Shown piece by piece: positions 7,449-15,757 of a stretch of DNA of 21,068 nucleotides (positions are counted from its first letter, which is position 1; each line of letters begins with the position of its first letter). The notes beneath the pieces were generated by a model. That model searched no databases, was not told where the DNA came from, and saw nothing but the letters and a program-made list of their open reading frames with translations. Origin of the DNA: AC-69 sp035701505 (GTDB lineage: Bacteria > Actinomycetota > UBA4738 > HRBIN12). The position numbers were made by a program, and so were the translations under genes. The DNA lies in contig DASSSA010000121.1 of the NCBI GenBank assembly GCA_035701505.1, positions 1 through 21,068 of the forward strand, in the 5' to 3' direction.

Positions 7449-8354
7449 GTGTGCGGCGTCGTCGGGATCTTCTATAAGGGCGAAGGCGTTACGGGTCCAG
7501 TGGGTGACGTCATGGTGGGCATGTGCGACACCCTGTTCGGACGAGGACCGGATTCGACCGGTTTCGCTCTCTACGGCCCGCCATTCGATGAAGCGCTGGT
7601 CGTTCGAGTGGATCTCGACCGATCCGACCTAGACGCTGCCGCCGAAGCCGTTGTGGCCGCGGCTCAGGACCTCGTCCCTGTGAAGGAATGTGTCCGGACG
7701 GACCGGTCGGCGCGGCTCCTCGTCGGTTCGGACGGGGAGGGGAAGTTGGCTGATTGGGTCGAGGAGCGCGTACCTGGAGTCCGTGTGTTCTCAGTGGGTC
7801 GGTCCATGGAGATCGTCAAGGACCTCGGATCGGCCAACGAGATCGACGTGGCTCATCGGGTCCGCGGATTCGTCGGAAGCCACGGGATCGGTCATACCCG
7901 GATGGCGACGGAGAGCCGAGTCGACATCGCCCATTCCCATCCGTTCTGGGCGCGGCCGTTCCCCGATATCGCGGTCGTGCACAACGGCCAGATCACCAAC
8001 TACCACAAGCTCCGCCGCCGGCTGGAGATGAAGGGCCACCGGTTCTCCACGCAGAACGACTCCGAGGTCATCGCGGTGTATATCGCCGACCGTGTTGAGG
8101 GTGGGGAGTCCTTGGATGACGCGCTCCGCGCCTCTGTGAGTGACCTCGATGGGACATTCGCCTACCTGATCTCTACCGAGAAGGGCATCGGCCTCGCCCG
8201 CGACCAGTTCGCGACGAAACCGCTTCTGTACGCCGAGGACGACGAGAAGGTTGTTCTGGCTTCGGAGGAGATCGCGGTCCGGGCCGTGTTCAACGAGCCG
8301 ACGCTCATCCCAAGGGAGCTACAAGCTAAGGAGGTGCGGTGGTGGCTCAGGTGA
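7449..8354 (+). CDS. mgsA: Class II glutamine amidotransferase-like subunit of N-methylglutamate synthase-type enzyme (set 1)
   Basis: This 301-residue Ntn-type amidotransferase matches the stand-alone GATase subunit of split glutamate synthases (MgsA/GlxB). The GTG at 7449 was chosen because the nucleophile must follow the initiator Met: the protein begins M-Cys2-GVVGIF, and GAGGGAGG (7435-7442) stands 6 bases before it. An open frame extends further upstream but would bury the Cys. Other active-site residues are Arg151 (HTRMATES), Asn179-Gly180 (VVHNGQITNY) and Asp204 (NDSE). The family releases an amine or ammonia from a gamma-glutamyl amide; in N-methylglutamate synthase the donor would be gamma-glutamylmethylamide. 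It is the first gene of a seven-gene operon and overlaps the next gene by 13 bp. Confidence 0.83.
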   Translation: MCGVVGIFYKGEGVTGPVGDVMVGMCDTLFGRGPDSTGFALYGPPFDEALVVRVDLDRSDLDAAAEAVVAAAQDLVPVKECVRTDRSARLLVGSDGEGKLADWVEERVPGVRVFSVGRSMEIVKDLGSANEIDVAHRVRGFVGSHGIGHTRMATESRVDIAHSHPFWARPFPDIAVVHNGQITNYHKLRRRLEMKGHRFSTQNDSEVIAVYIADRVEGGESLDDALRASVSDLDGTFAYLISTEKGIGLARDQFATKPLLYAEDDEKVVLASEEIAVRAVFNEPTLIPRELQAKEVRWWLR

Positions 8355-9055
8355 CCGCCGGTGCGGCCACTGTCGACTGCGAAGGGTCATCCACTCGGGC
8401 GGTCAACGCCGCCATCAAGCGGCATATCCGGGAAGGCGCGAGGGACGTCCAGGTGCTGAACCCAGCAGGGCACCACTCTCTCGCAGTTGCTCTCAAAGCC
8501 GACGTAAGGATCCTGCTCGAGGGGCCGGTGGGGTGGTACGCGGCAGGGATGAACTATGGCCCTCATGTCGCCGTGCATGGCAACTGCGGGTGGGGCCTGG
8601 CAGAGTGCCAGATGGATGGACGCGTCGAGGTCTTCGGGCACGCGGGGTCGGGCGCCGCGGCGTCGATCCGTGGCGGCCTCGTCTACGTAGAGAGGGACAG
8701 CGGGGCCCGGGCCGGCATCTCCATGAAGGGTGGCACCCTCGTCGTGGGGGGGAGCGTCGGCTACATGTCCGGCTTCATGATGCAACGAGGCAACATGGTC
8801 ATCTGCGGCGATGCCGCTGAGGGCCTGGGCGACTCGATGTACGATGGCTCCATCTACGTGGGGGGGAAGGTCGCCGCCTTCGGTGCCGACGCCGAGGTCC
8901 GCGACGTGACGGACGAGGATCGGCTGTTCCTTCGAGAGACGCTGAATCAGTTCGGTATTGATGCCGAGTCCATCGACTTCACGAAAGTCCAGTCCGGGCG
9001 AAAGCTGTGGAACTTCTCGACGAAAGAGCCGGAGCTGTGGAAGGACGCGCTCTAG
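8342..9055 (+). CDS. mgsB: GltB3-like (GXGXG) subunit of N-methylglutamate synthase-type enzyme (set 1)
   Basis: This 237-residue protein matches the C-terminal GXGXG right-handed beta-helix domain of glutamate synthase, here as a separate subunit (MgsB/GlxC). Glycine-rich turns repeat through the middle: AAASIRGGLVYVE, ARAGISMKGGTLVVGG, SGFMMQRGNMVICGD and GLGDSMYDGSIYVGG. This domain is structural, linking amidotransferase and synthase sites. Two tandem GTG codons (8339, 8342) could start it; 8342 is preferred because AAGGAGG (8328-8334) is 7 bases before it. The ribosome site lies within the end of the preceding gene, and the reading frames overlap by 13 bp. It ends 10 bp before the synthase subunit gene. 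Confidence 0.85.
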   Translation: MAQVTAGAATVDCEGSSTRAVNAAIKRHIREGARDVQVLNPAGHHSLAVALKADVRILLEGPVGWYAAGMNYGPHVAVHGNCGWGLAECQMDGRVEVFGHAGSGAAASIRGGLVYVERDSGARAGISMKGGTLVVGGSVGYMSGFMMQRGNMVICGDAAEGLGDSMYDGSIYVGGKVAAFGADAEVRDVTDEDRLFLRETLNQFGIDAESIDFTKVQSGRKLWNFSTKEPELWKDAL

Positions 9056-9065
9056 GGGCGGAACG

Positions 9066-10496
9066 ATGACCCTCACTGAGGAACAGGACAACACCGAGAG
9101 CGGGCAACTGCGCCCATCGCGCATCTGGAGCCCTGAGGTCGTCCAGGACATCCAGATGAAGGCCCAGCTCGGTCGATACCGGATGCAGGGGTTCTCCACC
9201 CATCGCAAGGTGCCTTGCGTCGACGATCTCGTGTTCGTCCCCTGCACGCTCTCGCGTGTCCCTCTGGAGGGGTACCGGGAGAAATGCGAGACGAAGACGG
9301 TCCTCGGAACACGGTTCGCGGAGAATCCAGTGGTTCTCGACCGGCCAATCACGATCACCGGGATGTCCTACGGGGCCCTGTCCAAGACCGCCAAATCGGC
9401 CCTCGGCACCGCCGCCCGCCGGCTCGGCATCTCTACGACGACCGGCGATGGCGGGATGTGCCAGGAGGAACGCGATGCTGTGGACATCATGGTCTACCAG
9501 GTTCTGCCTTCTCGCTACGGCTTCAACCCCGACCACCTGAAGCTGGCACAAGCCATCGAGGTCGTCGTGGGCCAGGGCGCGAAGCCGGGGACGGGTGGTG
9601 TCCTCCTCGGGTCAAAGGTCTCGCAGGTCATCGCGGAGCAGCGCACACTGCCGGTTGGCGTGGACCAGCGGAGCCCCGTGCGCCATCCGGACTTCATCGG
9701 GCCCGACGATCTCCAGCTCAAGATCGAGGAGCTCCGGGAGGCGACCGACTGGCGGGTCCCGATCTACGTGAAGATGGGTGCAAGCCGGGTTTCGGACGAC
9801 GTCAAGCTCGCCGTGAAGGCGGGAGCCGACGTCCTGGTCATCGACGGGCTGGAGGGAGCCACCGGGGCATCGCCGGAGGTGCTTCTCGACCACACGGGGA
9901 TCCCGACGATGAGCGCCCTCTGCGAGGCGGTCCGGGCCCTCGAGCAAGAGCGGATGCTCGGCGAGGTTCAGATCATCGTCTCCGGGGGGATCAAGAACGG
10001 CGTCGACGCGGCAAAGGCCCTTGCACTGGGCGCGGATGCTGTGTCGATCGGCACGGCGGCGCTCATCGCCCTTAACTGCAACGCGCCGCTCTACGTCGAG
10101 GACTATCGGAAGCTCGGCGTCGAGCCCGGGTACTGCCACCACTGCCATACGGGGCGGTGCCCCGTCGGCATCACGACACAGGACCCTGAGCTCGAGAAAC
10201 GCCTCGTCCTCAACGAGGCCGCGGATCGGGTCTTCAACTTCATCCAGTCCATGACCATGGAGATGCAGATGATGGCCAGGGCCTGTGGCAAGAGCAACGT
10301 CCACCACCTGGAGGCCGAGGACATGCGAGCTCTGACACTCGAGGCCGCGATGATCACCGGGATTCCGCTGGCGGGTACGGATTTCGTGCTCACGCCGGAG
10401 GCCATCGCCCGGCGGGTGGCCGAGATCCTCGGCCCCGGACCGAACGGATCCTCGCCGGCCCACCCTCGCGAAGCGTCGGGACGCGCACAGGTATGA
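9066..10496 (+). CDS. mgsC: FMN/Fe-S glutamate synthase-like catalytic subunit, probable N-methylglutamate synthase (set 1)
   Basis: This 476-residue protein matches the FMN-binding GltB2 domain as a separate polypeptide (MgsC/GlxD). It shows the TIM-barrel blocks ITGMSYGALS, TTTGDGGMCQEE, VDQRSPVRHPDFIGPDDL, VKMGASRVSDDV, DGLEGATGASPEV and IIVSGGIKNGVDAAKALALGA cut across the phosphate-binding region (IVSGGI, ALALGADAVSIG). A cluster-binding motif Cys357-x2-Cys360-x4-Cys365 followed by PVGITTQDP corresponds to the [3Fe-4S] site of glutamate synthase. It would transfer the released methylamine (or ammonia) onto 2-oxoglutarate with reduction, giving N-methylglutamate (or glutamate). The ATG at 9066 follows a GGGGCGGAACG leader. 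Its stop overlaps the SoxD start (ATGA). A generic NAD- or ferredoxin-linked glutamate synthase role is the main alternative. Confidence 0.85.
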   Translation: MTLTEEQDNTESGQLRPSRIWSPEVVQDIQMKAQLGRYRMQGFSTHRKVPCVDDLVFVPCTLSRVPLEGYREKCETKTVLGTRFAENPVVLDRPITITGMSYGALSKTAKSALGTAARRLGISTTTGDGGMCQEERDAVDIMVYQVLPSRYGFNPDHLKLAQAIEVVVGQGAKPGTGGVLLGSKVSQVIAEQRTLPVGVDQRSPVRHPDFIGPDDLQLKIEELREATDWRVPIYVKMGASRVSDDVKLAVKAGADVLVIDGLEGATGASPEVLLDHTGIPTMSALCEAVRALEQERMLGEVQIIVSGGIKNGVDAAKALALGADAVSIGTAALIALNCNAPLYVEDYRKLGVEPGYCHHCHTGRCPVGITTQDPELEKRLVLNEAADRVFNFIQSMTMEMQMMARACGKSNVHHLEAEDMRALTLEAAMITGIPLAGTDFVLTPEAIARRVAEILGPGPNGSSPAHPREASGRAQV

Positions 10497-10759
10497 CCTT
10501 CGAGATCCCTTGCCCCGAATGCGGGGTCAGAGAGGCCGAGGAGTTCAGCTTCGGTGGGGAGTCGAGCAGGCGCCCTCCCCCGGACGCCGACGAACGCGAT
10601 CTCGCCCGCTACCTGTTCTTCCGGCGAAACGTGGCGGGAACCAACATCGAATGGTGGTTTCACCGCGACGGCTGCAGGCACTGGTTCCTGGCCGAACGTG
10701 ATACTCGAGACAATGTGGTTCGCATCACTTACCTCCCGCTAGATCGTCCGAGATCGTAG
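10493..10759 (+). CDS. soxD: SoxD-like delta subunit of sarcosine oxidase/N-methylglutamate dehydrogenase-type complex
   Basis: This 88-residue zinc-binding subunit has ligands Cys7, Cys10 (CPEC), His57 and Cys61 (HRDGC), matching the Cys-Cys-His-Cys zinc site of the delta subunit of heterotetrameric sarcosine oxidase. ECG, YLFFRRN and the W-x-H-x-x-G-C-x-x-W pattern are also conserved. It holds the complex together and has no catalysis of its own. The ATG lies in an ATGA overlap with the preceding gene, tying the synthase and oxidoreductase halves of the operon into one transcript. In the N-methylglutamate pathway the homologue is a subunit of N-methylglutamate dehydrogenase. Confidence 0.88.
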   Translation: MTFEIPCPECGVREAEEFSFGGESSRRPPPDADERDLARYLFFRRNVAGTNIEWWFHRDGCRHWFLAERDTRDNVVRITYLPLDRPRS

Positions 10760-10761
10760 AC

Positions 10762-13641
10762 GTGAAGGGTGCGAGGGTTGTTGCGGGACCAGCGGAGGCA
10801 CTGAACCGCCGTAAGCGGACGACCTTCCGGGTGGACGGCCGGCGCATCGAAGCCTTCGAAGGAGACACGATCGGCTCAGCCATGGCGGCCTCCGGCATCG
10901 GCGCCATCACTCGATCGTTCAAGTACCACCGGTCGCGCGGCCTCTTCTGCATGACCGGGGCCTGCCCGAACTGCCTCATCTCGGTCGACGGCATCCCCAA
11001 CGTGCGAGCCTGCGTCCAGCCGGTCCAACCCGGCATGCGGGTACGGCGCCAGCACGCCTGGCCATCGGTCGAAAGAGACCTGCTTGCCGTCCTCGACCGG
11101 GTCTCGTTCCTGATGCCCCCCGGCTTCTACTACAAGCTCTTCCACCGACCGAGGTTCCTGTGGCCGATGGTCGAACCGATCATCCGGCGGGCCGCGGGTC
11201 TGGGGAACGTCCCTCGAGTCGAAGAGCACATCCACCGAGAGAAGGTGCATCTCTCCCCCGACGTCCTCGTTGTCGGGGGCGGTCCCGCCGGCCTCTCGGC
11301 AGCACTCGAGGCCGCCCTCGCCGGCGCCCGGACCGTCTTGGTCGACGGCGGATCCGAACTCGGTGGCCATCTCCTCTCGGTGGTCGATCCGGTGACGACC
11401 GAGAGCGATGGGCCGAAGGCCCCCGGGTACGAGGTCGCTCGAGGACTGGCGGAGGATACTCGAGAGGCCGGCGTGCAGGTCCTTGAATCCACGACGGTGT
11501 TCGGGGTGTTCGAGGGGGGTATCGCCGTAGCGTTCGACCCTGAACGCCTGTACCGGATCCATCCAAAGCGGACGATCTTTGCCACCGGGGCGCTGGAGCA
11601 GCCGGCGGTCTTCCCCAACAACGACCTGCCCGGGATCATGCTGTCGGGCGCAGTCGACCGGCTCTTTCACCGGTTCGGCGTGCTCCCCGGACGGCGTGCC
11701 GTCGTGATCGCCTATGGACCGGAGGCCTACCGGACGGCCGCTGCCCTTGTCCGGGCTGGCGCGACGGTCACCGCCTTGGGCGATCGCGGTGAACTCGAAC
11801 GGCAGGCTCCCGAAGTCCGGGATGTGCTGGCGGCCGGTGCGATCATCGAAAGCGCTACCGTCACGGCGGCCCACGGGAGAGGGCGGGTCAGGGCCATCTC
11901 GTACCGTCGTACGGACGGGACTGCGGGACGGCTGGAGTGCGACCTGGTCGTCCTCGGCGGGCTGTTGGCTCCAGCCACCGGTCTCATCGCCCAGGCAGGC
12001 GCGGGGTTCTCGTTCGACGAACGGGCCCAGGCGTGGCTGCCCACCAGACTGCCGGAGGGGATAGGCGTTGCCGGACACGTCACTGGGGGCCGTTCGCTAC
12101 CTGAGGTCGTGGCACAGGGACGTCTTGCGGGGCTCGAGGCCGCGACAGCACTCGGTGCGGCCGATCCACAAGCCCGCGGGCGGATGCAGGCGCTTCATTC
12201 GGTGGATTGGACCGGACGGCAGCCCATCACGATGCCACCCCTGGTGGGCGAAGGCGCCGGCAAGCAGTTCGCGTGCTTCTGCATGGACGTCACGAGCAAG
12301 GAGTTGGCCAAATCGGTGAAGGAGGGGTTCGATTCCATCGAGCTCCTCAAGCGTTACACCACGCTCTCCATGGGCCCGTGCCAAGGGAAGGCGTGCTTGA
12401 CCAGCTCGAGCCGGCTGTGCGCACACGTTACCGGGCGGACCGTGGCCGAGACCGGCTTCACGACCGCTCGTCCACCATGGGCACCGGTTCCTCTCGGCCT
12501 TCTTGGGGGCAACCGGCTCCAACCGATGAAGCAGACCTCCATCCACGACCGCCACGTCGACGCCGACGCGGAGTTCATGTGGGCGGGCGATTGGCGACGG
12601 CCCCACCATTACCGCGATCCGCAGAGCGAGTGCCGGGCCGTGCACGAGCGTGTCGGCCTGATCGACGTGAGCACGCTCGGGAAGCTCAAGGTGCAGGGTC
12701 CCCAAGCCGTCGAGTTCCTCGAGCGCCTGTACCCCAACCGCCTCTCCGACCTGAAGGTCGGTCGGCTTCGGTACGGCGTGATGCTCAACGAACAGGGGGT
12801 GATCCTCGACGACGGCACGGTATGCAGGTTGGCTGAAGACGAGTTCTTCGTAACGGTCACCACCGGTGGTACCGAAGCCATGGATCGCTGGATCACCTGG
12901 TGGCTGGCGGACTGGGGCCTCGCCGCTCAGGTCCTGAACGTGACCGCCGCCTTCGGTGCGGTCAATCTGGCCGGACCGAGGTCGCGGGAGGTCATGCAAC
13001 GGCTGACGAACCTGGACGTCTCCCCCGAAGAGCTGCCATACCTCGCGTCGGCCCGCGCCGACGTCGCCGGAGTTCCCTGCATCGTGCTCCGGCTCGGCTT
13101 CGTCGGGGAGCTGAGTTACGAGATCCACTTCCCGAGTGTCTACGGCGAGTACCTCTGGGATCGGTTCCTGGAGGCGGGAGAGGAGTTCGGGATCATTCCG
13201 TTCGGCCTCGAGGCGCAGCGGATCCTTCGCCTCGAGAAGCAGCACATCTTGGTCGGCCAGGACACCGATGCGCTGTCTGATCCCTTCGGCACCGGCATAC
13301 CGTGGATCGCGAAGTTGGAGAAGCCCGATTTCCTGGGCCGTCGAGCGCTCATCGGCATCCAGGCCATGGATCCGGTCGAGCGTCTGGTGGGCCTGCTCAT
13401 CGAAGGGAACGTCGTTCCTCCCGAGGGCGCTGCAATCGTGGAGGACGGGCGGGCCGTCGGGCGGCTGACCTCCAGCAGGTGGAGCGGGATGGTGGGAGCC
13501 ATCGTGGGGATGGGATGGGTGCCTGCCGAACAGGCGGCCGAAGGCCGGCAGGTGGAGATCGGGTTCGACGGCCGACTTGCGCGTGCGCGGGTGGCAACGC
13601 GGCCCTTCTACGATCCCGATGGAACGAGGCTGCGGTCATGA
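10762..13641 (+). CDS. soxA: SoxA-like alpha subunit with two putative [2Fe-2S] sites, FAD domain and GcvT-like domain
   Basis: This 959-residue subunit reads, in order: an N-terminal ferredoxin-like domain (about 20-95) with Cys63-x4-Cys68-x2-Cys71-x12-Cys84; an FAD/NAD Rossmann domain beginning VLVVGGGPAGLSAA (near 172); a BFD-like segment with Cys505-x-Cys507-x32-Cys540-x4-Cys545 around LKRYTTLSMGPCQGKAC; and GcvT plus GcvT C-terminal domains (about 594-955), which bind tetrahydrofolate. The family oxidises N-methyl groups with the SoxB subunit and hands the one-carbon unit to folate. From memory, classical sarcosine oxidase alpha subunits have the same architecture but lack these eight cysteines, so this one looks like a dehydrogenase passing electrons through iron-sulfur clusters. 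The GTG start is 2 bp after soxD; it overlaps soxG (ATGA). Confidence 0.88.
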   Translation: MKGARVVAGPAEALNRRKRTTFRVDGRRIEAFEGDTIGSAMAASGIGAITRSFKYHRSRGLFCMTGACPNCLISVDGIPNVRACVQPVQPGMRVRRQHAWPSVERDLLAVLDRVSFLMPPGFYYKLFHRPRFLWPMVEPIIRRAAGLGNVPRVEEHIHREKVHLSPDVLVVGGGPAGLSAALEAALAGARTVLVDGGSELGGHLLSVVDPVTTESDGPKAPGYEVARGLAEDTREAGVQVLESTTVFGVFEGGIAVAFDPERLYRIHPKRTIFATGALEQPAVFPNNDLPGIMLSGAVDRLFHRFGVLPGRRAVVIAYGPEAYRTAAALVRAGATVTALGDRGELERQAPEVRDVLAAGAIIESATVTAAHGRGRVRAISYRRTDGTAGRLECDLVVLGGLLAPATGLIAQAGAGFSFDERAQAWLPTRLPEGIGVAGHVTGGRSLPEVVAQGRLAGLEAATALGAADPQARGRMQALHSVDWTGRQPITMPPLVGEGAGKQFACFCMDVTSKELAKSVKEGFDSIELLKRYTTLSMGPCQGKACLTSSSRLCAHVTGRTVAETGFTTARPPWAPVPLGLLGGNRLQPMKQTSIHDRHVDADAEFMWAGDWRRPHHYRDPQSECRAVHERVGLIDVSTLGKLKVQGPQAVEFLERLYPNRLSDLKVGRLRYGVMLNEQGVILDDGTVCRLAEDEFFVTVTTGGTEAMDRWITWWLADWGLAAQVLNVTAAFGAVNLAGPRSREVMQRLTNLDVSPEELPYLASARADVAGVPCIVLRLGFVGELSYEIHFPSVYGEYLWDRFLEAGEEFGIIPFGLEAQRILRLEKQHILVGQDTDALSDPFGTGIPWIAKLEKPDFLGRRALIGIQAMDPVERLVGLLIEGNVVPPEGAAIVEDGRAVGRLTSSRWSGMVGAIVGMGWVPAEQAAEGRQVEIGFDGRLARARVATRPFYDPDGTRLRS

Positions 13642-14360
13642 ACCAGCGTGTCGGACCCGCGCGAGGGACGGACAGCCATCAGCATGACCCGGTGAAGCGC
13701 TCACCGACGCACCGTCTACAGGAGCTCCTCGGGGCCCATTTCATGCGGGAAGCCGGGTGGGAGATCCCGGTTTCGTACGGGTCCGTCGATGAAGAACGCC
13801 GGGCGATCCACACCGGCCTCGCGATCGCCGACATCACGGCTCGCGGGAAGATCGACCTTCGGGGGGAGATCGATCCGGCGCTCGCCAGCCTCACTCCCAG
13901 CCACAGTCTGGAGACCGGCCGGCTGATGTCGGCCGACGGCGCCGAGCCGGCGCTGATCCTGCGGCTCAGCCACGATTGGGCCCTCACGCTCTGCGAGGCC
14001 GGATCCACCGAGTCCTGGTTCTCCTCGGTGGAATCGGTCTCGAAGCCCGAGGTCACCATGGTCACCGACGTCACGAGCCTGTACTCCGGGTTTGGGTTAC
14101 TCGGTCCCAGGAGGATCGACTTGCTAGCCCGGCTGACCGGCTTCGACCTCTCCATGCTCGAACCAGGCACGTGCGCAGCCACCAGGGTGGCCGAGATCGC
14201 CGCGATCGTCCTGCGCCGCGACACGCTCGACGACGCTATCGAGCTATACGTCGGCTCCGAGTTCGGACGGTACGCCTGGGAGACCCTGCTGGAAGCGGGC
14301 CGGCGGCTCGAAGCCCGACCCGCCGGATGGGAGGCACTGCGGGCCGAAGGGTGGTGGTGA
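13638..14360 (+). CDS. soxG: SoxG-like gamma subunit
   Basis: This 240-residue protein resembles the gamma subunit of heterotetrameric sarcosine oxidases, a small relative of the GcvT/YgfZ folate-binding fold. Supporting segments are the early SYGSVDEERRAIHTGLAIADITARGKIDL cut as AIHTGLAIADITARGKIDL, the central VTDVTSLYSGFGLLGPRRIDLLARLTG pattern (SGFGLLGPRR), and the ELYVGSEFGRYAWETLLEAG block near the C-terminus. It probably completes the folate/transfer tunnel with SoxA. The ATG overlaps the soxA stop (ATGA), and soxB begins one base after its own stop. Gamma subunits are the most variable of the four, so the call rests partly on position between soxA and soxB. Confidence 0.8.
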   Translation: MNQRVGPARGTDSHQHDPVKRSPTHRLQELLGAHFMREAGWEIPVSYGSVDEERRAIHTGLAIADITARGKIDLRGEIDPALASLTPSHSLETGRLMSADGAEPALILRLSHDWALTLCEAGSTESWFSSVESVSKPEVTMVTDVTSLYSGFGLLGPRRIDLLARLTGFDLSMLEPGTCAATRVAEIAAIVLRRDTLDDAIELYVGSEFGRYAWETLLEAGRRLEARPAGWEALRAEGWW

Positions 14361-14361
14361 G

Positions 14362-15573
14362 GTGCTCGTCCGGTACTTCAGGCCATGGAGGATGTGGCGC
14401 CGCCACGACCTGCAGTCCACCTATGACGTGGTGATCGTCGGGGGTGGGGTCCACGGACTTGCGACTGCATACGAGCTCGCCAAGCGAGGCGTGAGGAACG
14501 TCGCCGTCCTCGAGAAGAGCTACATCGGGAGCGGAGGCAGTGGACGGAACACCACGATCATCCGCGCCAACTATCGCACTCCGCAGGGGGTCGCCTTCTA
14601 TCGAGAGAGCTTGCGGTTGTACGAGCGCCTGGGCCAGGAGCTCGACTACAACCTCCTATTCTCGCAACAGGGACACCTCACGCTCGCACACAGCGACAGG
14701 GCCGTCATCGTCATGACGGAGCGCGCCGAGGTGAATCGTTTGCTCGGCGTCGACAGTCGCGTGATCGACCCCGACGAGATCGCGAAGCTCTGCCCGGAGC
14801 TCGACCTCTCCGATCGGCCGGCCATGCCGATCCAGGCCGCCCTGTATCACCCGCCAGGCGGGGTGATCCGCCACGACGCCGTCGTCTGGGCATACGCACG
14901 TGCAGCGGATCGGCTGGGCGTCCACATCCACCCGTACACCGAGGTCACCGGTATCCTCCGGGACGGGAACAAGGTGACGGGCGTGCGGACCGATCGGGGT
15001 GATATCTCCACCCCCACCGTTGCGGCGTGTGTGGCCGGTTGGTCGAGCGTCGTTGCCGGCATGGCCGGCGTCGAGCTACCCATCACCACGCACGTGCTGC
15101 AGGCGTTCGTGACCGAGCCGCTCAAGCCGTTCCTCCACGTCATCATCGTGTCGGCAGGACTTCATGTGTACATCAGTCAGACCGACAGAGGGGAAGTTCT
15201 CATCGGGTCGGAGATCGAGCCGTACACGACCTACAGCCAGCGATCGACACTTCCGTTCCTGGAGAAGACCGCCGCGGATACGCTCGAACTGCTCCCCATC
15301 CTGAACTCGGTTCGAGTGCTTCGGGCCTGGGGAGGCCTCTGTGACTTGACGCCCGACTACAGCCCGATCATGGGGACAACGGAGGTGGAGGGCTTCTACC
15401 TCGACTGCGGTTGGGGAACCTATGGGTTTAAGGCCGCGCCCATCTCTGGCGTCTGTATGGCCGAGCTGGTCGCAACGGGACGAACCCCCGAACTCATCGA
15501 GCCCTTCGCCCTCTCCAGGTTCTGGGATCGTCGGCTCGTCTCAGAGCTCGCGGCGGCCGCCGTCTCTCACTGA
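14362..15573 (+). CDS. soxB: SoxB-like beta subunit, FAD-dependent amine oxidoreductase
   Basis: This 403-residue DAO-family flavoprotein is the catalytic subunit of the Sox-type complex. The FAD site is DVVIVGGGVHGLATAYELA (residues 22-40), followed by the family motif GSGGSGRNTTIIRANY (56-71). RHDAVVWAYARAA contains His171, at the position where I expect the covalent FMN-binding histidine of sarcosine oxidase beta (near 173-175). LDCGWGTYGFKAAPISG closes the flavin and substrate site. It would oxidise the N-methyl group of N-methylglutamate, sarcosine or a similar secondary amine. The GTG start follows soxG by one base; the unusual basic N-terminus (about 20 residues) precedes the first strand, and ATG codons at 14384 and 14393 are out of or within that leader. 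It is the last gene of the operon. Confidence 0.87.
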   Translation: MLVRYFRPWRMWRRHDLQSTYDVVIVGGGVHGLATAYELAKRGVRNVAVLEKSYIGSGGSGRNTTIIRANYRTPQGVAFYRESLRLYERLGQELDYNLLFSQQGHLTLAHSDRAVIVMTERAEVNRLLGVDSRVIDPDEIAKLCPELDLSDRPAMPIQAALYHPPGGVIRHDAVVWAYARAADRLGVHIHPYTEVTGILRDGNKVTGVRTDRGDISTPTVAACVAGWSSVVAGMAGVELPITTHVLQAFVTEPLKPFLHVIIVSAGLHVYISQTDRGEVLIGSEIEPYTTYSQRSTLPFLEKTAADTLELLPILNSVRVLRAWGGLCDLTPDYSPIMGTTEVEGFYLDCGWGTYGFKAAPISGVCMAELVATGRTPELIEPFALSRFWDRRLVSELAAAAVSH

Positions 15574-15634
15574 CCAACGGACCGGGTTGTCCCAGCGGTC
15601 GGCAGTCACGGCGCCGGATTGGGATCCCGGGATG

Positions 15635-15698
15635 AGTACCAGACGGCATGCTCCTCCCCACCGGGGGGTTCATCCCGAATTGGAAGTGACCTGGTACT
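15635..15698. repeat. Spaced inverted repeat in convergent intergenic gap (weak terminator candidate)
   Basis: AGTACCAG (15635-15642) and CTGGTACT (15691-15698) are perfect 8-bp inverted arms separated by 48 bases, between the convergent soxB and nitrilase genes. No T-run follows, and the loop is long, so termination is only a possibility. The rest of this 184-bp gap shows no gene; ATCCCGGGAT at 15624-15633 is a short palindrome. Confidence 0.2.
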
Positions 15699-15757
15699 GC
15701 CCCTAGGCTCCTCAACCCGAAGCCCGACGGGGCAGCGCAGGCTCGGGGCGGTCGAGC

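Noticed and set aside
10876..12078. A 400-codon minus-strand open frame (and another at 12097-13245) opposite soxA.
   Set aside because: No family features; soxA on the plus strand is intact with cofactor motifs throughout.
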